A stretch of 41,353 bases of DNA from CAWVWD01 sp965662365 (GCA_965662365.1 CBFIHR010000034.1:1-41353), one strand, 5' to 3'; counted from the first letter of the stretch, positions 8,096 through 18,475 are shown. Notes: a model not told the origin generated them from the letters alone. A program made the numbers and translations.

Positions 8096-8178
8096 TTAAT
8101 TTGATTATTTTATGTTTTAGGTGTCTGATAGGATTTGAAAATCCATAACACCAAAGTAATTTAATTCAGATAGCAGAG

Positions 8179-8213
8179 CAAAGATAAGCGTTTCGGAATG
8201 AATTAAAAGCCAA
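8179..8213 (-). promoter_or_regulatory. Possible promoter for the PfkB kinase gene
   Basis: Minus strand TATCTTTG (8179-8186) with TTG (8211-8213) 24 bases upstream. The -7 element is perfect, but the spacer is longer than the usual 19-22. Confidence 0.4.
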
Positions 8214-8708
8214 ATGACAAATGTCCGCTTATATAATGCTTCAATTTTATTTAATTTACGCTTGTTTTAATTATCGAATCCTTGTTATTTCAAACAGTTG
8301 CGACGACTTCAAAATATTCTAAAGATCAAAATTTAGTTCTTATACTTAGTACGTTCATTTTGCATATCGTAAACGGTCTGCTTCGAAGACGGCCATCGCA
8401 AAAACTGAAATGCTATTGGTAAAATTAATGGAATGATCCTTTTACTACTTTTAATTTTGTGATTTTGATATTTTTTATCATTGTCAGTATTCAGGTGTTT
8501 TTTGAAATATGATGCTGCAATTACCTTTTTCCTTTTCTACACCATAAAATCATCACATTTAAACGATAAAACATTCCAACAAAAATTTTACCTTTGTGTG
8601 CTGTTGTCAAAAAATACTATTTTTAATACCTTTTGAAACAATATATTAACAATATATCAATTGGTTATAAAAACTCTTAACGATACAACAACGGACTTTA
8701 ACAAGGTA

Positions 8709-8743
8709 TTGTAACATTCAAAAAGTACGGAATTGTACCTTTG
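8709..8743 (+). promoter_or_regulatory. Possible promoter for lepB
   Basis: TACCTTTG at 8736-8743, about 42 bases before the start codon, with TTG at 8709-8711. The spacer is 24 bases, longer than usual. Confidence 0.45.
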
Positions 8744-8785
8744 TTAAAAATTAAAAAATTCTAAAAGAATAAACCAAAACATACG

Positions 8786-10330
8786 ATGCAACTTATTGTA
8801 GTTATCCTTTGGATTGTCATAACCCGAATTGGGCTTTATAAAATGTTTGAGAAAGCTGGAGAAGCTGGTTGGAAAGCCTTAGTTCCGATTTATAACAAAT
8901 TAGTTTGGGCGGATATTATCGGTCGTCCTCGTTGGCGAGTTGCTTTATTATTGATTCCGATTGTCAACATTTTTGTTTTAGTCGGTATGGTTATCGACTT
9001 AGTAAATTCGTTCAGTAAGTGGGACTTTCTCGATCATACCTTGGCGGTTGTTGCAACACCTGCGTACTTTTGTTATTTAGGTTTTTCAAAAGATGAAAAA
9101 TATTTATACAAAGCGTATGAGTACGAAAAAGAAAATCCATCACCAAAAGGGCAGATTCGAGAATGGGCAGAGGCGATTATTTTTGCCGTTTTTGCAGCGA
9201 CTTTCATCAGAATGTTTCTGATTGAAGCCTATACGATTCCGACTCCTTCGATGGAAGGCTCTTTGTTGGTCGGTGATTTTCTTTTTGTGAGCAAGGCACA
9301 TTACGGAATGCGAATGCCGATGACTCCAGCACAGTTTCCGTTGGTACACAATACGTTGCCAGTAGTCGGAGGCGAATCTTACATTGAAGCGGTCAAATTC
9401 CCTTATTACCGAACGCCAAAAATCCAACCGGTAAAACGTAACGAACCAGTTGTTTTCAATTTTCCGGAAGGTGATACGATTGTTTATGCTAAAAAACGTT
9501 CGGTGGATAGAGGTATTAATAATTATTATAGCTACCTCCGAGATTATGGTTTTAAGAGAGAAACGTTACTCAATCCTGCAAATTATAAATTGGTAACTCG
9601 TCCGATTGATAAAAGAGATAATTATATCAAACGTTGTGTTGGTATCCCGGGCGATTCGTTAGAGGTCCGACAAGGGCAGCTGTATATTAATGGTGAAAAG
9701 GCTCAAAATCCTGAAAAGATTCAACACAGTTATAATGTCACTACAACAGATGGAGCGTCATTACACCGAGAAACTTTGATCAGTTGGGGCGTAAATGAAG
9801 ATGATATTATTCGTAGTCAAATGAGTGGCGGCTTAGAAAATATTTATAATCTGACAGAAGAACAGGCAGAGAAGATTAAAAGCTTAAGTTCTGTTTCTAC
9901 GGTTACCAAACAAGTAGCTACTCCTGGTGTCGTGGTACGAACAAATGTTTTTCCGCATGATTTCGAGCATTTTAAATGGAATATGGACAATTTTGGCCCA
10001 GTTTGGATACCAAAACAAGGTGCTACGGTTAAAATTTCACCAGAAAATATCGCTTTATTCCGTCGCATCATTGCAGTTTATGAAGGTCATAAGTTAGAGA
10101 TTCGTGATGGAAAAATCTTGATTGACGGTGAAGTAGCAACAGAATATACTTTTCAACAAAATTACTACTTTATGATGGGAGATAATCGCCATAACTCTGA
10201 AGATTCAAGGGTTTGGGGATTTGTACCAGAAGATCATATTGTTGGAAAACCATTATTTATTTGGTTCTCTCGTAAGGCTGGTGTCGGTATTCGTTGGGAT
10301 AGAATTTTTACAAGTGCTAACGTAATGTAG
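8786..10330 (+). CDS. lepB: Signal peptidase I
   Basis: A 514-residue membrane peptidase. An N-terminal hydrophobic domain (residues 1-100, including KAGEAGWKALVPIYNKLVWADI, seen in Bacteroidota LepB) precedes a transmembrane segment near 125-145. Catalytic Ser is in TIPTPSMEGSLLVGD (about residue 155) and catalytic Lys in NYIKRCVGIPGDS (about 281). The C-terminal box MMGDNRHNSEDSRVWGFVPEDHIVG is complete. It cleaves signal peptides of exported proteins on the outer side of the inner membrane. The protein is longer than the E. coli enzyme because of inserts between the Ser and Lys boxes and around 300-420, which is normal for this phylum. A clear terminator follows at 10353. Confidence 0.96.
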   Translation: MQLIVVILWIVITRIGLYKMFEKAGEAGWKALVPIYNKLVWADIIGRPRWRVALLLIPIVNIFVLVGMVIDLVNSFSKWDFLDHTLAVVATPAYFCYLGFSKDEKYLYKAYEYEKENPSPKGQIREWAEAIIFAVFAATFIRMFLIEAYTIPTPSMEGSLLVGDFLFVSKAHYGMRMPMTPAQFPLVHNTLPVVGGESYIEAVKFPYYRTPKIQPVKRNEPVVFNFPEGDTIVYAKKRSVDRGINNYYSYLRDYGFKRETLLNPANYKLVTRPIDKRDNYIKRCVGIPGDSLEVRQGQLYINGEKAQNPEKIQHSYNVTTTDGASLHRETLISWGVNEDDIIRSQMSGGLENIYNLTEEQAEKIKSLSSVSTVTKQVATPGVVVRTNVFPHDFEHFKWNMDNFGPVWIPKQGATVKISPENIALFRRIIAVYEGHKLEIRDGKILIDGEVATEYTFQQNYYFMMGDNRHNSEDSRVWGFVPEDHIVGKPLFIWFSRKAGVGIRWDRIFTSANVM

Positions 10331-10352
10331 GTAATTTTCAAGTCTTAAATTT

Positions 10353-10390
10353 AAAAAAGCCATGTTTTCGTTTGAGAACATGGCTTTTTT
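10353..10390 (+). terminator. Terminator of lepB, probably bidirectional
   Basis: Arms AAAAAAGCCATGTT and AACATGGCTTTTTT flank a short loop, with T-runs on both strands. It lies between the convergent lepB and VPS10-like genes and could serve both. Confidence 0.9.
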
Positions 10391-10456
10391 GTTGCTTGTT
10401 TTATGCTGTAAATATTCATCGTGGCTGCACGATGAAATCGCCTGATGTTATAATTC

Positions 10457-13408
10457 TTAACCCTTTTCTTCTCGTTCGTGTGCTTCAGGATCTGGCATAG
10501 AATTACCTCGACCTTTTGGCGTATAGATTTTTAATTCTTTTTCAATCGTTTCGCCATTCGCTTTAATTTCTATAAGGTACGTACCTTTTTGTAAATAAAA
10601 ATTATCATCGTCACTGGCTTCTAATTCGATTTTTTGACCGTCTTTTTTCTGCTTTTTGTTTAATGATTTTGCGTAATCTTTTACAGTTTCTGCTGCAATC
10701 GTCAAATCATAATCGGCATAATTCAAACCTTTATTTGCAGTCATTTGCATTTCTTTTAATTTGACACCATCTTTTGTTTTAATTGTAATATCAGCAGTAG
10801 TAGCAGAATTAACATAAAACGAAATCTTAATATTTGGTGTATTTGGCGTTGCCCATTGCGACCATGCAGTTCCCCATCTTGAACTGTAACGGACTTTTTT
10901 GATATCAAAAACGTATAGTTTTTTTGCTAAAGTAGTTTCATTTAATGCCTGTAAATGTTCCACATTTGTAATATAAATTGATCGACCGTGTGTTCCGACA
11001 ATCAAATCATTTTCTCTCGGATGAATCACTAAATCGTGAACAGGTGCATCTGGCAAATCAGACATCGCCATAAAAGTTTTGCCTTTATCTAATGAAATAT
11101 AAACGCCATGATCTGTTCCAATATAAAGGATATTTGGATTTTTCGGATCTTCCTTAATTACATTGACAGGTTCGTTTGGCAAATCCATGCCGATACGTTC
11201 CCAAGTTTCACCATAATTTGAAGAAACATAAGCGTAAGCTGAAAAATCGTCCCAACGATAGCCATTCAGCGAGGCATAAACCGTGGCTTTGTCGTGTGTT
11301 GAAGCGATGACTCGACTGACCCACATATCTTGTGGCAGGTTCTCAGAAATATTTTCCCATGTGTTTCCACCGTCTTTCGTGACGTGTATCAAACCATCAT
11401 CGCTTCCTGTATAAATTAAACCAAATTGAAAAGTAGATTCCGAAATTGTTGTCAGTGTGCCATAAGCTACGTCGCCTTTTTTTCCTCCTTTTGTCAAATC
11501 ACCAGAGATCGCTTCGAAGTCTTCCCCTTGATTAAAAGAACGATGTAATTTATTAGACCCGAAATAAACAATATCTTGATTGTGCGACGATAATTTTACA
11601 GGTGTTTGCCAATTGAAACGTAGTGGTTTTTCGCCCAATTTATGTTTTGGTGTAATATATGACCGTTTGCCGGATGCTTTATTAATACGAAAATAATTAC
11701 CAAATTGATAACCGGTATAAACCGTATTGTTATCTCGATTATCAATTTCGACTTGCATTCCATCTCCGCCCATAATTGATTTGTATGGATACTGCCCATA
11801 TTGATGCCAACTGTCCGAAGCCTTATAAGTACTTGAACCAACCCAAACACCATTGTCCTGCAATCCGCCATAAACATTGTACGGTTGAGCCATATCCACG
11901 TTTATCGCATAAAACTGCCCGACGGCTGGCGAGTTACATTTTATCCAGTTTTCGCCATCATCGTAAGAAATATTAATACCGCCGTCATTACCATTAATAA
12001 TATGTCCTGCCCGATTCGGGTTGCACCAAAGGGCGTGATGATCCGCATGAACGTTGCTGCCTTGAATCGACACAAACGATTTTCCACCATCATCAGAACG
12101 CAAAATCGGAACGCCCATAATGTAGATTTTATCTGCATTTTGCGGCGATACACGGATTTGACCAAAATAATAACCGTAAGAATAATAGACATTATCTATA
12201 AAATCATCGTGCGTTTTTGTCCAAGTTTTTCCGCCATCGGTTGATTTATAAACTTCCGTTCCTATGACTGGCGTATCGAATAACATTTTATTTGCATCGT
12301 ATAGATAATCGACTAAAGCGATTGGTTTAATGTCATCATTTTTGACCATTTCAATCACTTTTTCTGCTGAATATTTTTCAGGAAAATTATTTTCTGACAA
12401 GTAGGCTTCTACGTCTTTTGTTTTAACTTTTAAAAAATCGGCTTTTGACATTTTTTCTAATTTTTCTTTGGTTAAAACTAGCTCCGTTTCTGTTTCATCC
12501 TCGCTTTCTCGTCTAAATTGATTATCTAAAATTGCGTAAAGCACCGTGTTTTTTCCATCATTAAACATATCCAAACCAATACGTCCGACGCCTTCGCCAG
12601 TTGGAAAACCACTTTTTTCGGTGGTCAATAATTCCCAATTATCGCCACCATCGGTTGATTTATAAATACCAGAACCTTCGCCACTTTCTGTAAAATCCCA
12701 AGCACGTCGAGTACGTTCCCAGGTAGCAGCGTATAATTCATTGGGATTTTCTGAATGAATCATCAAGTCAATTGCCCCCGCATTTTCATTAATAAATAAA
12801 GTTTTTGTCCATGTATTTCCGCCGTCCGTTGTTTTGTAAACGCCTCGTCCATCGTTTGAGGAGTATAAATGTCCTAAGACAGCGACCCAAAGAATGTCTG
12901 GATTAGTCGGGTGCAAAATAATGCGTCCGATATGATGCGATTCGGGCAAACCTTTGTATTCCCAAGTTTTGCCATTATCGGTTGATTTATAAATTCCTGT
13001 TCCGGCATAAGACGAACGGCTGGAGTTATTCTCGCCTGTTCCTACCCAAATTGTGTTATTTGTCCAATCGACGGCAATATCGCCAATCGTCATGACAGTT
13101 TGATTATCAAAAATCGGTGTAAAACTCGTTCCGTTATTATTCGTAAACCATAAGCCGCCAGAAGCGTAAGCAGCGTAAAAATGCGAAGGATCACTTTCTT
13201 TAACAGCGACATCGACAATTCTCCCGCTCATTACTGTCGGGCCAACATTTCGAAATTCAATATTAGAAATCAAACTATTTTGTCGTAAAGTTTGGCGTTG
13301 TGTTTCGGATTGTAAGCGTTCGGCTGCCTTTGTAGGTGACGGTTGTATTTGACTGAAAATTTGGAAACATGAAAGCAATACAGCAAATGTTAATGTTATC
13401 TTTTTCAT
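10457..13408 (-). CDS. Secreted VPS10/sortilin-like BNR-repeat protein
   Basis: A 983-residue protein with a signal peptide (residues 1-19, ending QIFSQ). It contains many BNR/Asp-box repeats of the form S-T/D-D-G-G/N-x-T-W (GIYKSTDNGKTWEYKG, GVYKTTDGGNTWTK, EVYKSTDGGKTWTK, HVTKDGGNTWENIS, YVSSNYGETWERIG), which build one or two beta-propellers. This is the VPS10-domain-containing, formerly 'glycosyl hydrolase', family common in Bacteroidota. A C-terminal region from about residue 820 (SSRWGTAWSQWATPNTPNIKIS) is an all-beta extension. No T9SS sorting domain is visible; the C-terminus is charged (DPEAHEREEKG). The function is unknown; carbohydrate or protein binding outside the inner membrane is plausible. 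Confidence 0.85.
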   Translation of the reverse strand: MKKITLTFAVLLSCFQIFSQIQPSPTKAAERLQSETQRQTLRQNSLISNIEFRNVGPTVMSGRIVDVAVKESDPSHFYAAYASGGLWFTNNNGTSFTPIFDNQTVMTIGDIAVDWTNNTIWVGTGENNSSRSSYAGTGIYKSTDNGKTWEYKGLPESHHIGRIILHPTNPDILWVAVLGHLYSSNDGRGVYKTTDGGNTWTKTLFINENAGAIDLMIHSENPNELYAATWERTRRAWDFTESGEGSGIYKSTDGGDNWELLTTEKSGFPTGEGVGRIGLDMFNDGKNTVLYAILDNQFRRESEDETETELVLTKEKLEKMSKADFLKVKTKDVEAYLSENNFPEKYSAEKVIEMVKNDDIKPIALVDYLYDANKMLFDTPVIGTEVYKSTDGGKTWTKTHDDFIDNVYYSYGYYFGQIRVSPQNADKIYIMGVPILRSDDGGKSFVSIQGSNVHADHHALWCNPNRAGHIINGNDGGINISYDDGENWIKCNSPAVGQFYAINVDMAQPYNVYGGLQDNGVWVGSSTYKASDSWHQYGQYPYKSIMGGDGMQVEIDNRDNNTVYTGYQFGNYFRINKASGKRSYITPKHKLGEKPLRFNWQTPVKLSSHNQDIVYFGSNKLHRSFNQGEDFEAISGDLTKGGKKGDVAYGTLTTISESTFQFGLIYTGSDDGLIHVTKDGGNTWENISENLPQDMWVSRVIASTHDKATVYASLNGYRWDDFSAYAYVSSNYGETWERIGMDLPNEPVNVIKEDPKNPNILYIGTDHGVYISLDKGKTFMAMSDLPDAPVHDLVIHPRENDLIVGTHGRSIYITNVEHLQALNETTLAKKLYVFDIKKVRYSSRWGTAWSQWATPNTPNIKISFYVNSATTADITIKTKDGVKLKEMQMTANKGLNYADYDLTIAAETVKDYAKSLNKKQKKDGQKIELEASDDDNFYLQKGTYLIEIKANGETIEKELKIYTPKGRGNSMPDPEAHEREEKG

Positions 13409-13867
13409 ATATTATTTTTTATTATAAATAACTGTAAAGGTAAAATCATAATTTATTTTTACTAAGATAGCTAAATTAACAAACAAATTATTCGTAGTAA
13501 TGACGACTAATGAAACACGTCACTGCGTTGTGAACCAACTTCATTGCAGATGACTTAAGGTTTTAGTAGTGAGGTATTTTCTTTGATGACACGGAGTCGT
13601 TTTTTTGAATCGTTTTTTGTCAATTTCACTTTAAATCTGCTCATTTGTACAGTAGGTAGTAGTTACAAATAATCCTAAATAGGAAAATTTGTCAAAGAAC
13701 CTTTAAAATCTGTTTATTTTTTTATTACAAAAAACTAAATTATCTAATCAATTACTATTATTTTTGTCAGACATCAAAATGTTAAATTTTTAAAAACTTT
13801 ATTGATGCAATAATTGAAAAAAGACACCATTTACATTAATAAGTAAGTAATTGATTGATAGATAGTA
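13409..13867. other. Divergent intergenic region, about 460 bp
   Basis: Lies between the minus-strand VPS10-like gene and the plus-strand DUF4271 gene. A TATTTTTG at 13759-13766 could be a -7 element for the latter, but no matching upstream TTG is present. Nothing else was recognised. Confidence 0.4.
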
Positions 13868-15187
13868 ATGTTCGAAAAAGGTATATTAAGGTTAAGAGTT
13901 ATTTTGTTGTTTGTTGGTTTGAGTTTTGTTGGTGTTGTTCAAGGACAAGATTCTATACCTGAACCTGCTTCTCAACCGCCTATTGAGTCACCAACGCCTC
14001 CAACGGATATTACGCCAGACGCTCCTACTGAAAATACACAATCTGAGCAAAATACGACGACTACTTCTACAGAAAATAGATCTACTAATATTCCTCAAAA
14101 TGCTATTGATGCAGGCGAATACGTGTTTAGAGAAGATTTGCCGCAACCTATCGAGCGACCGAAAGAAGATCCTGAATTATTAGCTGCTTTAGAGGACAAT
14201 CCTTTCGGATTGATTAGAGATGGAAAACCTAAGATCGGTCGATTGTCGGTACATGGCTTGCCGGGATACGCACCGACGGCTGCCGTCGAGGAGGTAGAAG
14301 TGCCGGAGGAAGAAGAAAGAATAGAGGAAGAAGTCATAGAAGAGGAAGAGGTTTTTGTACCGATAGATACGACAACACAAGCATTAAACGCCTTAAATCC
14401 TTTTCGATTAGAAGGAACGCCGGAAGATAGACAATCTGGTACTTTAGCAAAGAAAATCAAATTTAATCCTCAAGCTGGTAGTGGTGCAAAATCAACAGAT
14501 GATATTGGATTTAATCCAATTTTTGATACTTCAAAAGTTAATGTCAATCCTTTAGGTACGCTAAAATTTATCGTCATTATTCTACTTTTGGGGATATTAA
14601 CTTACATTGTTAGCAGCTTCCGAAACGATGTGGTAGAAGTGTATCGTGGATTTTTGAATGGAAATTTACTATCGTTATTGTATCGAGATAAAGGGACGCT
14701 TTTGTATTTGCCATATATAGCGATGTATATTTTAACTGCCTGTTCTTTTGGTACGATGATATTTTTAGCTATCAATCTTTTAGATGGTAAAATCTTTGAA
14801 AGTAATTTCTGGTCAATTGTTGTTTGTACAATAGGCTCTGGCTTGATCTTTTTATTAAGACACTTTAGTATAACGGTTTTAGGGACTATTTTTCCATTTC
14901 GTAAGGAAATTAAATTGTATGGTTTTCTGATTGCAGTTTTTAATTTTGTAATCGGAATCGGTTTAATACCGGTAATCACATTAATTGCTTTTGCTCCGTC
15001 TTCTTCTCACGAAATCATTCTATACGCTACCTTAATTGCATTTGGTATCGCCTATATTTTTCGCACGATTAGAGCTATTATAATTGGTAATAAATACTTG
15101 ATTAATAATAAGTTTCATTTTTTTATGTACCTTTGCACCGTTGAATTGGCACCCATAATGATTTTATTAAAATTATTAGGGTATTAA
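13868..15187 (+). CDS. DUF4271 membrane protein
   Basis: A 439-residue protein. Residues 1-27 form a signal sequence (ending VVQGQ). Residues 28-80 are Pro/Thr/Gln-rich and low complexity. Residues 140-170 are strongly acidic (runs of Glu). The C-terminal half, from about 228, has several transmembrane segments (LKFIVIILLLGILTYIVSSF, YIAMYILTACSFGTMIFLAINLL, SIVVCTIGSGLIFLLRHF and more) and matches the DUF4271 family of Bacteroidota. The molecular role is unknown. The gene is directly followed, after 21 bp, by the uroporphyrinogen-III synthase gene, a pairing I know from other Bacteroidota, so they are probably cotranscribed. Confidence 0.85.
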   Translation: MFEKGILRLRVILLFVGLSFVGVVQGQDSIPEPASQPPIESPTPPTDITPDAPTENTQSEQNTTTTSTENRSTNIPQNAIDAGEYVFREDLPQPIERPKEDPELLAALEDNPFGLIRDGKPKIGRLSVHGLPGYAPTAAVEEVEVPEEEERIEEEVIEEEEVFVPIDTTTQALNALNPFRLEGTPEDRQSGTLAKKIKFNPQAGSGAKSTDDIGFNPIFDTSKVNVNPLGTLKFIVIILLLGILTYIVSSFRNDVVEVYRGFLNGNLLSLLYRDKGTLLYLPYIAMYILTACSFGTMIFLAINLLDGKIFESNFWSIVVCTIGSGLIFLLRHFSITVLGTIFPFRKEIKLYGFLIAVFNFVIGIGLIPVITLIAFAPSSSHEIILYATLIAFGIAYIFRTIRAIIIGNKYLINNKFHFFMYLCTVELAPIMILLKLLGY

Positions 15188-15208
15188 GGGCATAAATAAG
15201 TAAAATTC

Positions 15209-15991
15209 ATGGCAGAGAATACAGGAGAGACTTACAAACCAGTTAAAACTATCTTAGTATCTCAACCGAAGCCTACTCGTTCTCCTTATTATGATTTGGA
15301 GAAAAAATATGACATTCAGGTTGATTTCCGTTCGTTTATTCATGTTGAAAGAGCAACGCTTAGAGAGTTTCGTAAACAAAGAGTAAACATTCAAGATTAT
15401 ACAGCAATCATTTTTACAAGTAAGACAGCGATTGATCACTTTTTCGATATTTGCGAAGAGTTGAGAATCAAAATGTCGCAAAGTATCAAATACTTTTGTA
15501 TGAGTGAAGCGATTGCCTTGTATCTTCAAAAGTTTATTGTTTACCGCAAGCGAAAAGTCTTCTTTGGCAAAAGAACGATTCACGATTTGAAGGATACATT
15601 GATAAAGCACAAGAAAAAAGAAAAATTCTTGTTGCCTTGTTCTAATTTAGGCAAAGCAAGTGTTCAAAAGTTTTTGACAGAAAATGATTTTGATTATCAA
15701 GATTGCGTTTTCTATAAAACGGTAAGTAGCGATTTATCCGATTTAGAAAATGTCTTTTACGATGTTTTAGTATTTTTCAGTCCGCAAGGAATTGACTCTT
15801 TGTATGAAAACTTCCCAGATTTCAAACAAAAAGATACCCGAATCGCCGTCTTTGGGCCGCAGACTAAAAAAGCTGTCGAAGAAAGAGGTTTAGAAATCAA
15901 TATTTTAGTTGATAAACAAACGCCTTCTATGACAATGGCTTTAGAAAAATACATCAAGCTGTCAAATGCAGATTTAATCGTTACAAAGTAG
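15209..15991 (+). CDS. hemD: Uroporphyrinogen-III synthase family protein
   Basis: A 260-residue protein of HemD length with the two-domain pattern. KTILVSQPKPTRSPYYDLEKKY opens domain 1; DYTAIIFTSKTAIDHFFDI is the conserved 'T-S-x-x-A-V' segment; domain 2 has FLLPCSNLGKASVQKFL and DVLVFFSPQGIDSLYENFP, with AVFGPQTKKAVEERGL near the C-terminus. HemD cyclises hydroxymethylbilane to uroporphyrinogen III in the cytoplasm for heme and siroheme synthesis. Sequence conservation within this family is low, so the assignment rests on motifs and on its place after DUF4271. A strong terminator follows. Confidence 0.85.
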   Translation: MAENTGETYKPVKTILVSQPKPTRSPYYDLEKKYDIQVDFRSFIHVERATLREFRKQRVNIQDYTAIIFTSKTAIDHFFDICEELRIKMSQSIKYFCMSEAIALYLQKFIVYRKRKVFFGKRTIHDLKDTLIKHKKKEKFLLPCSNLGKASVQKFLTENDFDYQDCVFYKTVSSDLSDLENVFYDVLVFFSPQGIDSLYENFPDFKQKDTRIAVFGPQTKKAVEERGLEINILVDKQTPSMTMALEKYIKLSNADLIVTK

Positions 15992-16360
15992 ATTTTCTGG
16001 AGATAATAGAAAAAGCCAAATTGAAATTTCAGTTTGGCTTTTTTAATTTTAAACTTAAATTAACTAAAGATTTAGTTGATAAGATAAGGTTTTTATGCTT
16101 AACTCTTAAAAATCGTTTCTAACAACTTTAATCCTGATAAAAACTCAGAATTTTGTTGTCCTCAACTTTTGATCAGTTTTTTATGAATTAATGAAAAGTG
16201 GACTTTGTTGAACCTAATTCAGTGGGTTGTGGGTAGATTAGCTATTGTGCAACTCGAAGGAACTGTTGACCGTATTTTTAATTTTTTTACGTCTAACTCC
16301 TTAATTTTTAGTATTTTCGGATAAATTTGTAAAAAAGTATTTATTCGAATCACCTTTTAG
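15992..16360. other. Intergenic region, about 370 bp
   Basis: After the hemD terminator (16010-16044) the remaining 300 bp before the HD phosphohydrolase gene is AT-rich and shows no supported gene or clear TTG/TAnnTTTG promoter pair. Confidence 0.4.
16010..16044 (+). terminator. Terminator of the DUF4271-hemD unit
   Basis: Arms AAAAAGCCAAA and TTTGGCTTTTT with an inner GAAA/TTTC pairing, ending in a T-run. It lies 19 bp after the hemD stop codon. Confidence 0.88.
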
Positions 16361-18475
16361 ATGAAATCACAGATAAATCGAATTTTGAGAAAATTACCAG
16401 AGTTAGGTCGTTACTTGATTGCAGCAGCGACGATATTTGGTATTAGTCTATTATTCCCAAATCATCAGCAATTTAATTATACTTTTGAAGTAGGGCAACA
16501 GTGGAAAAATCAAGATATCTACGCTCCATTTGATTTTGCGATTTTGAAAGAGCAACAAGAGATTGATAGAGAATTGGACTCGTTGAAAGCGACTTTGGTG
16601 CCTTGTTATGAAAAAGACGTTTCGATACCGACACAAAAACTGAAAGTTTTAACGAAGCGATTTAACGAAAAGTTAGAAAGTGTTTCTACGGATGAATCTT
16701 ACGAAGATGTCACGACGAATGCTCAAAAGTATCTGAACACCTGTAAGACGATTCTGAAAGATATTTACAGTAAAGGAGTTATTGAGGAAAATATTGATTT
16801 TGGAAATAATGCGCCTAATAATGAAATTTTGCTTGCTGATGGCAAAAAGCGAATCCGGTATGTAAGGAGTGATTTTGAAACGGTAAAGTCAGCCGAGCGA
16901 ATTTTGACAGATGCGTTAATTAAGAGTAAACTGCGAACGCCCGAGTTTTTCCCTTCGATTCTTCAAACGGAGCCGAGTTTAATTGTTCCTAATATTAAAT
17001 TCAGCGAAACCTTAACGAATGAGTTTCATCAATCTTCTTTAACTAATTTTACGACAGGAAGAGGAATGGTTAGAGAAGATGAACGGATTATATCTCGTCG
17101 TGAAATTATTACTGAAAAAACGTATCAAAAACTCCTTTCACTAAAGGAAGCTTACGCTAAAAAAAAGATAGAAGACAATAGTGTCGTCTGGATTCGAATT
17201 GGTTATTTCGTTTTAACGACGTTAGTGGTTTTGTTGTTTATTTTCTTTTTGCGGCAACATACGCCCAAAGTCGTGAATAGTTATAAACAACTCTTATTTA
17301 TGATGATGTGGTTGGTGGTTTTTACTTATTTGGTGTATTGGATAGAAAATACGAATCTGATAAGTTTATATGTTGTGCCGTTCTGTATTGTGCCGATTGT
17401 GGTGAAAAACTTCTATGACGATATTATTGCTTTGTTTACGCATATTGGCGTGGTCTTGTTAGCGAGTTTGTTGTCTTCACTTGGTTTTGAGTTTATTTTT
17501 ACGCAATTATTAGTTGGGGGAATCATCATTATTGCCAATGTAAAAACTCGCTATTGGTCGAGATTTTTCTTTTCAATGGCTTATTTACTCATTACCTATC
17601 TGGTCGTTTTTATAGGTTTATCGATGTTGAAGCAAGGAACTTGGCGGTTGGATAATTGGGAAATCTGTGGTTGGTTTTTTGGTAACGTGTTTTTGACGTT
17701 GTTGTCTTATCCGTTAGTACCTTTGTTTGAACGATTATTTGGGTTTACTTCGGATATTACGTTAGATGAGTTGTCTAATCTTGATCAGCCGTTATTGAAA
17801 GAGTTGTCAATGAAAGCACCTGGTACTTTGCAGCACTCACTGCAAGTTGGGCATTTGTCAGAAGCGGCCGCAAATGAAATCGGTGCCAACGCTTTATTAG
17901 TAAAAATTGCGGCATTGTATCATGATATTGGAAAAATAAATAATCCGACTTTTTTTATTGAAAATCAGCAACGTGATAACAATCCACATAATAACTTATC
18001 GCCCTTTGATAGTGCCAAAATGATTATTAATCATGTTTCTGATGGTTTACAATTAGCCAAAAAATACGGTTTACCTAAAATCATTTCTGAATTTATAGCT
18101 ACACATCACGGAACGACACGAGTAGAATATTTTTATCAAAAGGCAAGACAGGATAATCCGGATATGACGATTGATCCTAATAATTTTAAATATCCTGGCC
18201 CGAATCCAAATACGAAAGAACATGTCATTATGATGTTAGCGGACTCGATTGAAGCGGCATCTAAGACTTTAAAAAATCCAACTGAAGAAACTATTGAGCA
18301 GTTGGTAGAGAAAATAACGACAGGAAAAATTACTCAATTTCAATTTATCAATGCTCAACTAACATTTGAGGAGTTAGAAAAGATAAAGGCGGTCTTTAAA
18401 AGGGTGCTAAAGAGTATTTATCACAATAGAATCGTTTATCCTGATGATATGAAGCAGTTGTCTTCCGGAGAGTGA
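16361..18475 (+). CDS. pgpH: PgpH/YqfF-type 7TM HD-domain phosphohydrolase (probable c-di-AMP hydrolase)
   Basis: A 704-residue membrane protein in the family's order: one N-terminal transmembrane helix (about 17-33), an extracytoplasmic 7TMR-HDED domain (about 35-280), seven transmembrane helices (about 285-470), then a cytoplasmic HD domain. The HD domain has HSLQVGHLSEAAANEIGANALLVKIAALYHDIGKINNP, with the catalytic HD pair in YHDIGK, then NHVSDGLQLAKKYGLP, ATHHGTTRVEYFY and MLADSIEAASKTL. In characterised homologues the HD domain hydrolyses cyclic di-AMP to pApA, which would control osmolyte and potassium balance. A diadenylate cyclase must be elsewhere in the genome. Followed by about 340 bp before the ACP genes. 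Confidence 0.92.
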   Translation: MKSQINRILRKLPELGRYLIAAATIFGISLLFPNHQQFNYTFEVGQQWKNQDIYAPFDFAILKEQQEIDRELDSLKATLVPCYEKDVSIPTQKLKVLTKRFNEKLESVSTDESYEDVTTNAQKYLNTCKTILKDIYSKGVIEENIDFGNNAPNNEILLADGKKRIRYVRSDFETVKSAERILTDALIKSKLRTPEFFPSILQTEPSLIVPNIKFSETLTNEFHQSSLTNFTTGRGMVREDERIISRREIITEKTYQKLLSLKEAYAKKKIEDNSVVWIRIGYFVLTTLVVLLFIFFLRQHTPKVVNSYKQLLFMMMWLVVFTYLVYWIENTNLISLYVVPFCIVPIVVKNFYDDIIALFTHIGVVLLASLLSSLGFEFIFTQLLVGGIIIIANVKTRYWSRFFFSMAYLLITYLVVFIGLSMLKQGTWRLDNWEICGWFFGNVFLTLLSYPLVPLFERLFGFTSDITLDELSNLDQPLLKELSMKAPGTLQHSLQVGHLSEAAANEIGANALLVKIAALYHDIGKINNPTFFIENQQRDNNPHNNLSPFDSAKMIINHVSDGLQLAKKYGLPKIISEFIATHHGTTRVEYFYQKARQDNPDMTIDPNNFKYPGPNPNTKEHVIMMLADSIEAASKTLKNPTEETIEQLVEKITTGKITQFQFINAQLTFEELEKIKAVFKRVLKSIYHNRIVYPDDMKQLSSGE

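Larger units (their letters stand above)
8096..8785. other. Divergent intergenic region, about 690 bp
   Basis: Separates the minus-strand kinase gene from plus-strand lepB. It holds promoter-like elements for both directions (8179-8213 minus, 8709-8743 plus) and a further isolated TACCTTTG at 8589-8596. I see no supported gene, tRNA or known structured RNA. Confidence 0.5.

Noticed and set aside
8589..8596. TACCTTTG in the region upstream of lepB
   Set aside because: No TTG at 19-24 bases upstream and a better-placed candidate exists at 8736-8743.
14095..14460. A 121-codon open frame antisense to the DUF4271 gene
   Set aside because: Ser/Thr-rich shadow of the acidic, Glu-rich coding region on the other strand; no independent signals.
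15128..15135. TACCTTTG inside the DUF4271 gene, ahead of hemD
   Set aside because: Good -7 match, but no upstream TTG and it is inside coding sequence; hemD is likely cotranscribed with DUF4271.
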